Assembly (NCBI RefSeq): GCF_007565055.1
Contig: NC_044568.1
Coordinates: 18,716,488 to 18,780,487 of the forward strand
Reading direction: 5' to 3'
DNA from: Rhinopithecus roxellana
Taxonomy: Eukaryota > Chordata > Mammalia > Primates > Cercopithecidae
Length of the DNA: 64,000 nucleotides
The position numbers and the translations under genes are program-made. The notes below the pieces were generated by a model. The model was given only the letters and a program-made list of their open reading frames with translations, made no database searches and was not told the DNA's origin. Each line of letters begins with the position of its first letter. Position 1 is the stretch's first letter. Positions 11,258-22,185 of the stretch are shown piece by piece.

Positions 11258-11592
11258 CAGCAGACGCGGTGGCTCACATCTGTAATCCCATGACTTTGAG
11301 AGATCCTGGTGTGGATCATTTGAGGTCAGGAGTTTGAGACCAGCCTACCCAACATGGTGAAACTCTGTCTCTACTAAAAATACAAAAGAATTAGCTGGGC
11401 GTGGTGGTGTGAGCCTGTAATCCCAGCTACTCGGGAGGCTGAGCCAGGAGAATTGTTTGAACCTGGGAGGCCGAGATTTCAGTGAGCTGAGATTGCACAC
11501 CACTGCAGTCCAGCCTGGGAAACAGAGTAAGACAGTCTCAAAAACAAAAAAAAAAAATAAAAATTAAAAAATAAAATTAAAATAAAAAAAAT
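11258..11592 (+). repeat. Alu with complex A/T-rich tail
   Basis: Full-length; tail of about 60 bp of A with T interruptions. Confidence 0.85.
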
Positions 11593-11635
11593 CACATGCT
11601 TTGGTCATAAAAATAATAAATGTATCCTATAAATA

Positions 11636-11787
11636 TCCCGAGGTCAGGAGTTCGAGACCAGCCTGAGCCAATATGGAAAACTGTTGAACTTGGGAGGTGG
11701 AGGATGCAGTGAGCCAAGATAGCACCACTGCACTCCAGCCTGGGGGACACAGCGAGACTCTGTCTAAAAAAAAAAAAAAAAAAAATT
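11636..11787 (+). repeat. Alu with large internal deletion
   Basis: Joins 'gagccaatatggaaaac' directly to 'tgttgaacttgggaggtgg', losing the middle A-rich region and the start of the right arm. Confidence 0.8.
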
Positions 11788-11796
11788 AAATTTGAC

Positions 11797-11950
11797 ACTG
11801 GGCACAGCAGCTTACGCATGTAATGCCATCACTATGGGAGGCCGAAGCAGGCGGGTTGTTTGAACCCAGGAGGTCGAGGCCACAGTGAGCCACAATCACA
11901 CCACTGCACTCCAGCCCAGGCAAGACAGCAAGACTCTGTCTCAAAATAAG
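11797..11950 (+). repeat. Alu with large internal deletion
   Basis: Head joined to the right arm at 'gggttgtttgaacccagg'. Confidence 0.75.
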
Positions 11951-12059
11951 TAAGTAAACAAAAATTGAATTTGAGCTGCAGAGGGTGGTCACAACTGAGG
12001 AATCTGAGCTGTGGGGGCAAATTATTCAACTGAAGACTCTGACCCACAGTAACAAACTG

Positions 12060-12400
12060 ATCCAAAAGGTAAATGTGCCAGTCACAAAAGGACAAACATC
12101 GTATGACCCCCTTATAGCAGAGGTGCCTTGAGCACTGACATTTATAAGAGAAGAAAGGACAAATAACCTATGACCTCCCCCTTACAGGAGAGGTGCCTTG
12201 AGTAGTGACATTCGTAAGAGAAGCAGAGTGGTGGTCAGGGGTTACAGGGAGAAGGACGCAGAATCAGTGTTAAGGGTACCCGGTGTCGTCTGGGAAGACC
12301 AAGAAGTTCTGGAGAGGGACGGTGGTGATGGCTTCACACAATGTGAATCGAATACCAGAGAACTGCACACTCAGAAATGGTACAGATTGTCAATTTTACA
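12060..12400 (+). mobile_element. L1M 3' fragment
   Basis: 'cagtcacaaaaggacaaac', 'tggtggtcaggggttac' and 'ggtggtgatggcttcacac' follow L1M 3' order. It contains a 67-bp tandem duplication. Confidence 0.6.
12090..12223. repeat. 67-bp tandem duplication inside L1M
   Basis: Two diverged copies, starting 'ggacaaacatcgtatgac' and 'ggacaaataacctatgacc', share 'gaggtgccttgag' and 'tgacatt'. Confidence 0.75.
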
Positions 12401-12401
12401 C

Positions 12402-12611
12402 CGCTGGGCTCAAGCAATCCTTCCCCTCAGCCTCCTGAGGAGCTAGGACCACAAGCACGTGCCACCATGCCTGGCTAATGTTTGTATTTTTTGTAGAAAC
12501 GGGGTATTACCATGTTGCCCAGGCTGGTCTCAAACTCCTGTGCTCAAGTTATCTGCCTCCCTTGCCCTCCCAAAGTGCTGAGATTACAGGTGTGAGCCAC
12601 CCTACCCCACT
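12402..12611 (-). repeat. Alu, truncated, J-like
   Basis: Antisense; lacks the 3' (tail) portion. Confidence 0.8.
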
Positions 12612-12747
12612 TGTATAATTCCATTTTAATACTAAATTTTCTAAACAAGGAAAAGTTCATAGAATTATTAACTATGCCATCTTATTTAGGCTACCTAAAT
12701 TCTCTGAACTTCATCTTCTAATCTAAATAAATAAGAAGAAATGTATC

Positions 12748-13046
12748 TTTTTTTTTTTTTTTTTTTTTTGAGACGAAGTCTTGCTCTGTTGCCCAGGCTG
12801 GAGTGCAGTGGCGCGATCTCGGCTCACTGCAAGCTTGGTCTCCCAGGTTCACGCCATTCTCCTGCCTCAGCCTCCTGAGTAGCTGAGACTACAGGCGCCG
12901 CCACCACACCTGGTTAATTTTTTGCATTTTTAGTAGAGACGGGGTTTCACCATTCACTGGATGGTCTTGATCTCCCGACCTTGTGATCTGCCTGCCTCGG
13001 CTTCCCAAAGTGCTGGGATTACAGGCGTGAGCCACCGCGCCCGGCC
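12748..13046 (-). repeat. AluY-like
   Basis: Antisense full-length with 'aaatktatctt' target copies. Confidence 0.85.
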
Positions 13047-13177
13047 AAAATTTATCTTTCTACACTAATGATTATGGTCATTTCCATTAAAACATTAAGT
13101 TTTAAAAACTAGGGCTCTCATTTAAGCCTGTCTCCTAGCAGCTCAGCTCTCAGAACGTTCAGAAGACTCTGTCACTG

Positions 13178-13475
13178 CCGGGCGCGGTGGCTCCAGCCTA
13201 TAATCCCAGCACTTTGGGAGGCCGAGACGGGCAGAACACAAGGTCAGGAGATCGAGACCATCCTGGCTAACATGGTGAAACCCCGTCTCTACTAAAAAAT
13301 ACAAAAAACTAGCCGGGCGAGGTGGCGGGCGCCTGTAGTCCCAGCTACTCAGGAGGCTGAGGCAGGGGAATTGCCTGAACCCGGGAGGCGGAGCTTGCAG
13401 TGAGCTGAGATCCGGCCACTGCACTCCAGTCCGGGCGACAGAGCGAGACTCCGTCTCAAAAAAAAAAAAAAAAAA
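13178..13475 (+). repeat. AluY, Old World monkey type
   Basis: Diagnostic 'gagctgagatccggcc' and 'actagccgggcgaggtggc'. An exact 19-bp target duplication beginning 'agaagactctg' shows a recent insertion. Confidence 0.92.
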
Positions 13476-13489
13476 AGAAGACTCTGTCA

Positions 13490-13867
13490 CTGCCCTCTCC
13501 CCACATCTGGTGCTCACTGTGGAGACCTGCAGAGCATCTATTGCAAAAGCCCATCCCAGCATCTTCTTAATCACTGGTATACTTCCCTCCGTCACAAGCT
13601 TCATTTAAGAAAAGCCTCACACTCAGTGTTTTTCAATAATTTCAACATAGTATATTCCATGGCAAATTGTCTAGTTCACATTTGATTCAAAATTAATTCC
13701 CTAAGTTACAAGCAATAGACTGTTATTAGGTTTCATGTTCCCATAGCTTTCTACTTATGGAAAAAATTAACTTCTTCAAAACACCTATGGTGGAAGTTCT
13801 TCCTGTCACACCGCAATTCTATTGACAAGAAATAATAGTAACATAGTACTATTCGATCACAACGGTA
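13490..13867. other. No recognised feature
   Basis: Minus-strand open frame MKLVTEGSIPVIKKMLG... near 13,500-13,600 has no convincing splice pair. Confidence 0.3.
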
Positions 13868-14165
13868 ATGCCTGGCGCAGTGGCTCACACCTGCAATCCC
13901 AACATTTTGGGAGGGTGAGGTGGGAGGATCACTTGAGGTCAGGAGTTAAAGACCAGCCTGGCCAACATGGTAAAACCCCGTGTCTACTAAAAATACAAAA
14001 ATTAACCAGGCGTGGTGGTGGGCACCTGTAGCCCCAGCTACTAGGGAGGCTGAGGCACAAGAATCACTTGCACCTGGGAGGTGGAGGCTGCAGTGAGCCA
14101 AGATCCCACCACCGCACTCCAGCCTGGGTGACAGAACAAGACCCCGACTCAAAAGAAAAAAAAAG
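13868..14165 (+). repeat. Alu
   Basis: Full-length; 'gatcacaayg' target copies. Confidence 0.9.
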
Positions 14166-14225
14166 ATCACAATGATTTGGAATCTATCCCTCTCATCTAA
14201 AATTTCTTAAAGTAACAAACATCTT

Positions 14226-14521
14226 GGCCGGGCGCGGTGGCTCACGCCTGTAATCCCAGCACTTTGGGAGGCCGAGGCGGTCACATCACGAGGTCAGGAG
14301 ATCGAGACCATCCTGACTAACACGATGAAACCCCGTCTCTACTAAAAATGCAAAAAATTAGCCGGGCGTGGCGGCAGGCGCCTGTAGTCCCAGCTACTTG
14401 GGAGGCTGAGGCAGGAGAATGGCGGGAACCCGGGAGGTGGAGCTTGCAGTGAGCCGAGATCGCACCACTGCACTCCAGACTGGGTGACTGAGCAAGACTC
14501 TGTCTCAAAAAAAAAAAAAAA
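14226..14521 (+). repeat. AluY
   Basis: Near-consensus, with a 17-bp target duplication ('aaagtaacaaacatctt'). Confidence 0.92.
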
Positions 14522-14551
14522 AGTAACAAACATCTTGAAAAGAATAAATCT

Positions 14552-14846
14552 GGTCAGGCACGGTGGCTCACGTCTGTAATCCCAGCACTTTGGGTGGCTG
14601 AGTTGGGCAGATTACGAGGTCACGAGTTCAAGACCAGCCTGGCCAACACGGTGAAACTCCGTCTCTACTAAAAATATAAAAAATTAGCTGGGCATAGTGG
14701 CTGTAATCCCAGCTACTCGGGAGGCTGAGGCACAAGAATCGCTTGAACCTGGGAGGTGGAGGCTGTAGTGAGCCAAGATCGCCCCACTGCACTCCAGCCT
14801 GGGCGACAGAGTGAGACTCCATCTAAAAAAGAAAAGAAAAGAAAAG
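14552..14846 (+). repeat. Alu
   Basis: Full-length with (GAAAA)n tail and 'aagaataaatc' target copies. Confidence 0.9.
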
Positions 14847-14966
14847 AATAAATCCGTAATGGTATTGGAAAACAGAAGAATGATATGCCAATAGTTGACC
14901 AGAATTAAGGACCTAAATTAACAGAAAGTAAATGAGATCAGACAAATAACTTAAGTCCAGAGAAAC

Positions 14967-15019
14967 CAGAGATCAAACTCTACAGAAGGAAGAAGCTGCA
15001 GAGATCAAACTCTACAGAA
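14967..15019. repeat. 21-bp direct repeat, period 32
   Basis: 'agagatcaaactctacagaa' occurs at 14,968 and 15,000. Confidence 0.8.
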
Positions 15020-15107
15020 AGTCAGGACCGCTGCACAGGAAAAGCAAGCTTCAAGGACAAAAACCAATAAAGCGACACAGTTCCAAGTTCATCTACTATG
15101 ATGGGGA

Positions 15108-15410
15108 AACCACCTGAGGTTCAGGGACCGAATCTGGCCCAATATCTTTTTTAGACAGTCCACAGGCTAAGAATGAGGTTTATATTTATACCTAGTTGAA
15201 AAAGAAAATAACATTTTCTGGTAGGCGAAAATTACATTAAATTCTAATTTCAGTGTTAATACTAGTTTTAACTGGAAAACAGCCAGGCTCGTTTTAAGCG
15301 TGGTCCCGGTTCCTTCCGTGATACAACAGCAGAGCCGAAGAGCTGTCAGAGAACACACGGCCACAAGGTCTTAACGTATCTACTACCTGGCCCTTGACAG
15401 AAAAACTGAG
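15108..15410. mobile_element. Old repeat of the same type as at 2.3 kb
   Basis: 'gaccgaatctggcccaat' near 15,125 and 'tacctggcccttgacagaa' near 15,385 are recognisable ends. Diverged. Confidence 0.4.
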
Positions 15411-15918
15411 ATGGACTGAAAAAGACAAGTCTGCATATTAAAAGAGCTTCAAGATGCTAACCAACATAAAAAAGTCACAATCTAAACCCTAAAATAGCAA
15501 AATGTCAGACTCCCACATATAAACAGAAAATCCTACAAGTTTCCATAAAATCCTAAAAAGCCTACCTAAAAAAGAATCACAAATTAGACTGGCGTTGGAA
15601 TTCTCTCATCTTTACAGCAGAGGCCACGACAGAGAACAGGGGCAGCACACTCTTGCCGTGAAGAGCAGACAGTCCGTCAAGGCCTTTCTGTGCCACACTG
15701 CCCACCCGCACACATCCGCGGAAAGCCTGCTTTCAGCTGCTCAGCAGGTGGGAACACTTGCTTCTCCAGCATTCCACCACGACACAAAGGAAAAAGTCTC
15801 TTCTGTGTGTCCACCGGCACAGGACTCCCATGTACTCCTGGCACGTCACGTGTACGAGCGAAAAGATGACTCCTCTGCTCCACAGCCACCATCACACTTT
15901 CTTTTTTTGTTTTTGCTT
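15411..15918. other. No recognised gene
   Basis: Unassigned. Plus-strand frame from 15,595 runs into the antisense Alu and is rejected. Confidence 0.35.
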
Positions 15919-16219
15919 TTTTGTTGTTGTTTTTTTTTGAGCTGGAGTCTCGCTCTGTCGCCCAGGCTGGAGTGCAGTGGGGCGATCTCGGTTCACTGCA
16001 AGCTCCGCCTCCCAGGTTCACACCATTCTCCTGCCTCAGCCTCCCAAGTAGTAGGGACTGCAGGCGCCACCACCACGCCCAGCTAATTTTTTGTATTTTT
16101 AGTAGAGACGGGGTTTCACCATGTTAGCTAGGATGATCTTGATCTCCTGACCTCATGATCTGCCCACCTCGGCCTCCCAAAGTGTTGGGATTACAGGCGT
16201 GAGCCACTGCGCCTGGCCA
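15919..16219 (-). repeat. Alu
   Basis: Antisense full-length; 17-bp target copies 'ccaccatcacactttct'. Confidence 0.92.
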
Positions 16220-16464
16220 CCATCACACTTTCTAAAAGCTTAAGGTGCTGATCACAACAGGGACCAGTAAAAGGAGGTTGCGTCATAAACTCAACAAGTT
16301 GCCCAGAAAAAGAAGCTGGAAGAACCTGCTGCACTGACTGTGGGCTCAGGTACACCAGGTGAACACCAGAGTGCATGCAGCCCCCTCAGTAACGAGCCCC
16401 CATCTGCTGACAGTTCAATTCTCTGAAGAGGCAATGATGATCTTATTTATCTAAAACCCAAAAG

Positions 16465-16720
16465 ACTTAATTCCCATTTATGTGAAACGTTCACAATAGG
16501 CAAATCCAGATAAGAAAGTAAGAGTACCAGTTGTCAGGGAAAGGGGGAAGGAGAAAAGGGACTGACAACACAGGGGACCTCGTGAGGATGGAAACGTGCT
16601 GGAATGTGACAGTGGGGGTGATGGGTGCACAATATAACGAATATACTAAAAATCATTGAACTGTGAGCTTTAAATGGTAAATTTTGTATTCTGTGAACTA
16701 CATCTTGTTTCTTTTATAAT
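16465..16720 (+). mobile_element. L1M 3' end
   Basis: 'atgtgaaacgttcacaatag' through 'attgaactgtgagctttaaa' matches the L1M 3' order and ends at the next Alu. Confidence 0.7.
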
Positions 16721-16721
16721 T

Positions 16722-17023
16722 TCTTTTTTTTTTTTTTTTTTTGAGACGGAGTCTTGCTCTGTCGCCCAGGCTGGAGTGCAGTGGCCGGATCTCAGCTCAC
16801 TGCAAGCTCCGCCTCCCGGGTTCACGCCATTCTCCTGCCTCAGCCTCCCGAGTAGCTGGGACCACAGGCGCCCGCCACCTCGCCCGGCTAATTTTTTGTA
16901 TTTTTAGTAGAGACGGGGTTTCACCGTGTTAGCCAGGATGGTCTCGATCTCCTGACCTCGTGATCCGCCCGTCTCGGCCTCCCAAAGTGCTGGGATTACA
17001 GGCTTGAGCCACCGCAGCCCGGC
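16722..17023 (-). repeat. AluY, Old World monkey type
   Basis: Antisense, near-consensus; 'tcttttataatttc' target copies. Confidence 0.92.
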
Positions 17024-17039
17024 CTTCTTTTATAATTTC

Positions 17040-17300
17040 AGAAAGAAAGTCATCACCCAACAGGGTAAAATTCCTAATGCCTGGCATCCAACAAAAACCA
17101 CTAGGCATGCAAAGCAGCAAAAAAATACAAGCCTCAAGAGAATTATGATTAGTGCTCAAAAAACATAAATACAAACCATAACGAGGGAAAAGAAATAAAC
17201 CAACTTAGAACTGAAACAGGTGTTAAAATTAGTAGGCAAAGGTATTAAAAGCTGTTGAACTGTATTCCACATGCTGGACATGGAAAACATAAAAAAGGCA
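17040..17300 (+). mobile_element. L1M fragment
   Basis: 'gaactgaaacaggtgttaaa' and 'aactgtattccacatgct' match old L1 sequence. Confidence 0.5.
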
Positions 17301-17683
17301 ACTCGGTAGCAGCAAACATAAAAGATGCAAAAAGCAAGGTGTGGGCAGCAGGGGCCCTCCCACGACTCAGGTGTGTCCAAGAGTTTTTAGAGCTTCATCT
17401 TCAGCTCTTGCTCCCCTCCCTGGAGGTCAGTGGCTGCAGATGAAAGCTCTAGCCCTCTAATAATCACCTGGTCTTCCTGGTGACCAGCCCTACCCTGTCA
17501 GTTCAATAGCCTAAACTCTGGTGTGACCTGAAAGGAGCTAGTTATGAATAACAAACGACATCCTATCACAAAAGAAATTCCAAAGGTTGCAGGAACTCTG
17601 TGCCAGGAGTGAGAAGGTGGGGGAAGAAAAACACCACATAAACTTTTATTGACCAAACTTGCCAAACCAACAAGCTGAAATCG
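17301..17683. other. Unassigned old repeat-like DNA
   Basis: 'gaaattccaaaggttgcagg' followed by 'actctgtgccagg' suggests an old LTR or DNA repeat, family not known to me. Confidence 0.3.
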
Positions 17684-17978
17684 GGCCAGGAGCCGTGGCT
17701 CACGTCTATAATCCCACAACTTGGGGAGGCCACAGCAGGTGGATCGCTTGAGCCCAGGAGTACGACATGAGCCAGGGCAATATGGCTAAACCCCATCTCT
17801 ACAAAAAAACATAGAAAGATTAGCTAGCTGGGTATGGTGGCATGCACCTGTAGTCTCAGCTACTTGGAAGGCTGAGGTGGGAGAACTGCCTGAGCCCAGG
17901 AAGTTGAGGCTGCAGGGAGCTGTGATGGCAACACTGCACTCCAGCCTGGACCACAGAGTAAGACCTTGTCTCTAAAAA
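17684..17978 (+). repeat. Alu (J-like)
   Basis: Diverged full-length copy. Confidence 0.85.
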
Positions 17979-17984
17979 GAAACC

Positions 17985-18189
17985 CTCGGCTCAAGTGGCC
18001 ATCCAGCCTCAGCCTCCCAAGTAGCTGGGACTACAGGCACACGCTATCACCCCCAGCTAAGTTTTATTTTTATTTTTGTAGAGATGGGGTCTTGCTATGC
18101 TGCCCAGGCTGGTCTTGAGCTCTTGGTCTCAAGTGATCCCCTTGCCTTGGCCTCTCAAAGTGCTGAGACTACAGGCACTGCATCTGGCC
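17985..18189 (-). repeat. Alu (J-like), truncated
   Basis: Antisense, directly after a sense Alu; lacks its 3' part. Forms an inverted pair. Confidence 0.8.
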
Positions 18190-18330
18190 CTGTATCACTC
18201 TTCAACACGCAGGATGCACTGCACAGCTGATCCCAAACGCTGCTGTGAATCCAATCAAGACATCATAAGACGTACTGCATATGTTTTTAAAAATCAGATA
18301 AGACAACTGGGTGACTTGCTATCCACAGCG

Positions 18331-18626
18331 TTTTGTTTTTTGAGACAATGTCTCGCTCTGTTGCCAGGCTGAAGAGCAGGGGCATGATCTCGGCTCACCG
18401 CAACCTCTGCCTCCTGGGTTCAACTGTTTCTCTTGCCTCAGCCTCCCGAGTAGCTGGGACTACAGCTGTGCGCCACCATACCCAGCTACGTTTTTTTGTA
18501 TTTTCAGTAGAGACGGGGTTTCGTTATGTTGGCCAGGCTGGTCTTGAACTCCTGGCCTCAAATGATCTGCCCACCTCGGCCTCCCAAAGTGCTGGAATCA
18601 CAGGTGTGAGCCATGGCGCACAGACT
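18331..18626 (-). repeat. Alu
   Basis: Antisense, nearly full-length. Confidence 0.88.
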
Positions 18627-18942
18627 GCAGTCTTTATCACTTTATGACACTGTAATCATGAACTTGGAAAGAAGGGTCTATTAACTCAGTGTGAACTCGA
18701 CAAGGAAACCAAAGCAGAAATCTCAATAATTATGAGGATAACTACAGCAAAACTAAGAGGATTTGGGTTGAAGTTGTTGTGGTAGCTATGCCACATGGCA
18801 CAGACTCTCGCAGCTTCTCACCCACGCCTGCAATGTGAGTGTCCCTCCTCCCATCATGAGGTTGGGGGAAAAGTTTATTTTGCACCCCTGGAATCTGGTC
18901 TCGCTCACTGATTTGCTATTACGAACAGAATGAAGCAAAAGT
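18627..18942. other. No recognised feature
   Basis: Unassigned DNA. Confidence 0.35.
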
Positions 18943-19238
18943 TGGCCGGGCGCGGTGGCTCACACCTGTAATCCCAGGACTTTGGGAGGCCGAGGCCCGT
19001 GGATCACTTGAGGCCAGAAGTTCAAGACCAGCCTGGCCAACATGTCGAAATCCTGTCTCTACTAAAAATACAAAAGTTAGCTGGGCATGGTGGCACAGGC
19101 CTGTAACGTCAGCTACACAGGAGGCTGAGGCTGGAGAACTGCTTGGGAACCCGGGAGGCGGAGGCTGCAGTGAGCCGAGATGGCGCCACTGCACTCCAGC
19201 CTGGGCGACAGAGTGAGACTCCAGCTCAAAAAGAAGAA
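18943..19238 (+). repeat. Alu
   Basis: Full-length; 'atgaagcaaaagt'-like target copies. Confidence 0.9.
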
Positions 19239-19404
19239 GGATGAAGCAGAAGTGAAGCTGTGTGGTCCCTGCTTCTGCTTCTGCTGTCCTGCTGCTCCTG
19301 GCAGCCCCAGTGGCCGCCTGCTGGATGGTGAAACATGCAGGGCTCAGCTGATGCCTGCCTGCCAATGTATCATCCAGGAAGAATGACACACTGTCACCAC
19401 GTGG

Positions 19405-19640
19405 GTTTAACCCAGGAATACATGATTGGTTAAACATTCGAAAAACAAAACCAAATGATAAATAAATGTAAAAGAACATTATAAAATTCAAGGTCCATTC
19501 CTGATAAATACTTAGCAAACCTGTAAAAGAATGGAACTTCCTCAACCTCACAAAGTGCCTTTATGAACCCCCAGCAAATTTAATGGTGAAAAAGTGGACA
19601 CTTTTCAATTACCATCAGAAATAAGCCTGTGTCAGAGCTT
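19405..19640 (+). mobile_element. L1 ORF2 relic (left part)
   Basis: 'ttaacccaggaatacatgat', 'gaacttcctcaacctcacaa' and 'atttaatggtgaaa' follow the L1 ORF2 order. Frame is broken throughout. Continues at 20,024 after two Alu insertions. Confidence 0.75.
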
Positions 19641-19700
19641 GCAGCGAGCCCTCACTGCACTTCAGCCTGGGCCACAGAGCAAGGCTCTGTTCAAAAAAAA
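19632..19700 (+). repeat. 69-bp truncated Alu insertion
   Basis: Only the 3' end of Alu plus an A tail, with a perfect 15-bp target duplication 'agaaataagcctgtg' at 19,617-19,631 and 19,701-19,715. Confidence 0.9.
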
Positions 19701-19724
19701 AGAAATAAGCCTGTGATATCCTCT

Positions 19725-20023
19725 GTCTTTTTTCTTTTGAGATGGAGTCTCACTCTGTCACCCAGGTTGCAATGCAGTAGCACAATCTAGGCTCACTGCA
19801 ACCTCCGCCTCCCAGGTTCAAGCAATTCTCCAGCCTCTGCCTCCTGAGTAGCTGGGAATAGAGGCACACACTGCCACCTCCGGCTAATTTTTTTGCATTT
19901 TAGTAAAATCAGGGTTTCACTGTGTTGCCCAGGATGGTCTCAAACTCCTACCTCATGTGATCCACCCACCTTGGCCTCCCACAGTGCTAGGATTACAGGC
20001 ATGAGCCGCCGCATCTGCCTCAT
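19725..20023 (-). repeat. Alu
   Basis: Antisense; sits in the same L1 relic. Confidence 0.88.
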
Positions 20024-20112
20024 CTCCACTCATCACTTCTTCGGAACACTGTACTGGAGGTTCTAGCCCAAGAGAAAGGAAATAAAAGGTATGCAAATGA
20101 GAAAGGAAAAAG
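20024..20112 (+). mobile_element. L1 ORF2 relic (right part)
   Basis: 'gtactggaggttctagccca' and 'aaggaaataaaaggtatgca' continue the L1 order. Confidence 0.75.
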
Positions 20113-20113
20113 T

Positions 20114-20251
20114 AGGCCGGGCGCAGTGGCTCACACCTCTAATCCCAGCACTTTGGGAGGCCGGGGCGGGCAGATCACGAGGTCAGGACACGGAGACCAT
20201 CCTGGCTAACACGGTGAAATCCCGTCTCTACTAAAAATACAAAAAAAATCC
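20114..20251 (+). repeat. Alu left arm, cut at the middle A-rich region
   Basis: Ends at 'aaaatacaaaaaaaa' where an antisense Alu begins. Confidence 0.88.
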
Positions 20252-20556
20252 TTTTTTTTTTTTTTTTTTTTTTTTTGATGGAACCTCACTCTGTCGCCCA
20301 GGTTGGAGTGCAGTGGCGCGATCTCGGCTCACTGCAACCTCCACCTCCCGGGTTCACGTCACTCTCCTGCCTCAGCCTCCTGAGTAGCTAGGACTACAGA
20401 TGCCCGCCACCATGCCCAGCTAATTTTTTTGTATTTTTAGTAGAGATGGGTTTCACTGTGTTAGCCAGTATGGTCTTTGTGTCTTCAACCTGTGATCCAC
20501 CAGCACCAGCCTCCCAAAGTGCTGGGATTACAGGCATGAGTCAGCATGCCCGGCCT
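20252..20556 (-). repeat. Alu abutting the previous one tail-to-tail
   Basis: Antisense full-length. The A-run to T-run junction makes an inverted pair with almost no spacer. Confidence 0.88.
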
Positions 20557-20579
20557 GTAATCCCAATTCTTACAAGAAA

Positions 20580-20690
20580 ACCAAAAGCAAGGAAAAATGA
20601 AGTAACTTACTCATGGTCATAGCTTATCATTAAGATTCAAACCCTTTCTAAAATCCTGCCCTGTAGAAAAAGCGTTGAAATGTGATGCAC
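20580..20690 (-). repeat. Possible MIR
   Basis: 'aagtaacttactcatggtca' then 'gattcaaaccc' resembles an antisense MIR core. Confidence 0.4.
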
Positions 20691-20872
20691 TATTACGACA
20701 GGCACACAAGGAGAAACACACCCCAGAGGACAGTGAGGCTCATCCAAGTCCAGGTCAACATGGGTCCATCTGAGGAGAGGCAGCCATGGGTGTTTTGCGT
20801 ACAGACTAAACGTAGGTAAGGAATACTGGTTAACATGATAGACTCAGAAAGGAGGGGAAAAAAAGTATTAGC

Positions 20873-21167
20873 GGCCGGGCGCGGTGGCTTACATCTGTAA
20901 TCTCAGCACTTTGAGAGGCTAAGGCAGGAGGATCACGAGGTCAGGAGATCGAGACCATCCTGGCTAACACGGTGAAACTCCGTCTCCACTAAAAATACAA
21001 AAAATTAGCCGGGCATGGTGGTGGGCGCCTGTAGTCCCAGCTACTCGGGAGGCTGAGGCAGGAGAATGGCGTGAACCCAGGAGGTGGAGCTTGCAGTGAG
21101 CCGTGATCGCGCCACTGCACTCCAGCCTGGGTGACAGAGCGAGACTCTGCCTCAGAAAAAAAAAAAA
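20873..21167 (+). repeat. AluY-like
   Basis: Near-consensus; 'aaaaagtattagc' target copies. Confidence 0.92.
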
Positions 21168-21198
21168 AGTATTAGCCCCTAAGAAATCTCACAAAAGC

Positions 21199-21492
21199 GG
21201 CCGGGCGCGATGGCTCACACCTGTTATCCCAGCACTTTGGGAGGCCAAGGCAGGCGGATCACATGGTCAGGAGATCGAGACAATCCTGGCTAATGCGGTA
21301 AAACCCCGTCTCTACTAAAAATACAAAAAATTAGCCGGGCATGGTGGCGGGCATCCGTAGTACCAGCTACTCGGGAGGCTGAGGCAGGAGAATGGTGTGA
21401 ACCTGAGAGGCGGAGGGTGCAGTGAGCCGAGATCGCAACACTGCACTCCAGCCTGGGGTACAGAGTAAGATTCCGTCTCAAAGAAAAAAAAA
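21199..21492 (+). repeat. AluY-like
   Basis: Full-length; 'aagaaatctca' target copies. Confidence 0.9.
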
Positions 21493-21560
21493 AGAAATCT
21501 CATGAAAGCATAGCAGTCAAAGCCTTCCTTCCCATATCCTCAATTTAAAAGCATGACTGC

Positions 21561-21701
21561 GGCTGGGCACAGTGGCTCACTCCTGTGATCCCAGCACTCT
21601 GGGAGGCCACGGCAGGAGGATCATTTGAGCTCAGAAGCTGCAGACCAGCCTGACAGTAGAATGAGAGCCCACCTCTATTTTAAAAGTAAAAATAAAAATA
21701 A
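21561..21701 (+). repeat. Alu with internal deletion
   Basis: Left-arm sequence fused to 'gaatgagagcccacctctat' and a (AAATAAA)-type tail. Confidence 0.7.
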
Positions 21702-21985
21702 AGGCCGGGCACGGTGTCTCAAGCCTGTAATCCCAGCACTTTGGGAGGACGAGGTGGGCGGATCACGAGGTCAGGAGATCGAGACCATCCTGGCTAACAT
21801 GGTGAAACCCCGTCTCTACTAAAAATACAAAAAAAAAAAAAACTAGCCAGGCGTGGTGATGGGCGCCTGTAGTCCCAGCTACTCGAAGGCTGAGGCGGGA
21901 GAATGGCATGAACCCGGGAGGCGGAGCTTGCAGTGGGCCGAGATCGCGCCACTGCACTCCAGCCTGGGCGACAGAGTGAGACTCC
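21702..21985 (+). repeat. AluY-like, flanked by an unusually long direct repeat
   Basis: Near-consensus copy. The roughly 30-bp string starting 'tctattttaaaagtaaaaat' lies on both sides. Confidence 0.9.
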
Positions 21986-22185
21986 ATCTCTATTTTAAAA
22001 GTAAAAATAAAAATAAAAATAAAGCACTATTGACCCTCCAAACTAGATACTATCTGGAAATTCTAACAATTTCCAAATCACAGCTTTCAAGGAACTGTGT
22101 GCAAAACCTAAAAGCCTGCTGCCCTGAAGTCCTGTGTGGAGTGGCGCTCTCACCACTCAGGAATTCACAAGACACAAGCACTCAC

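Noticed and set aside
18919..19551. 210-codon minus-strand frame
   Set aside because: Mainly antisense Alu with flanking intergenic sequence.
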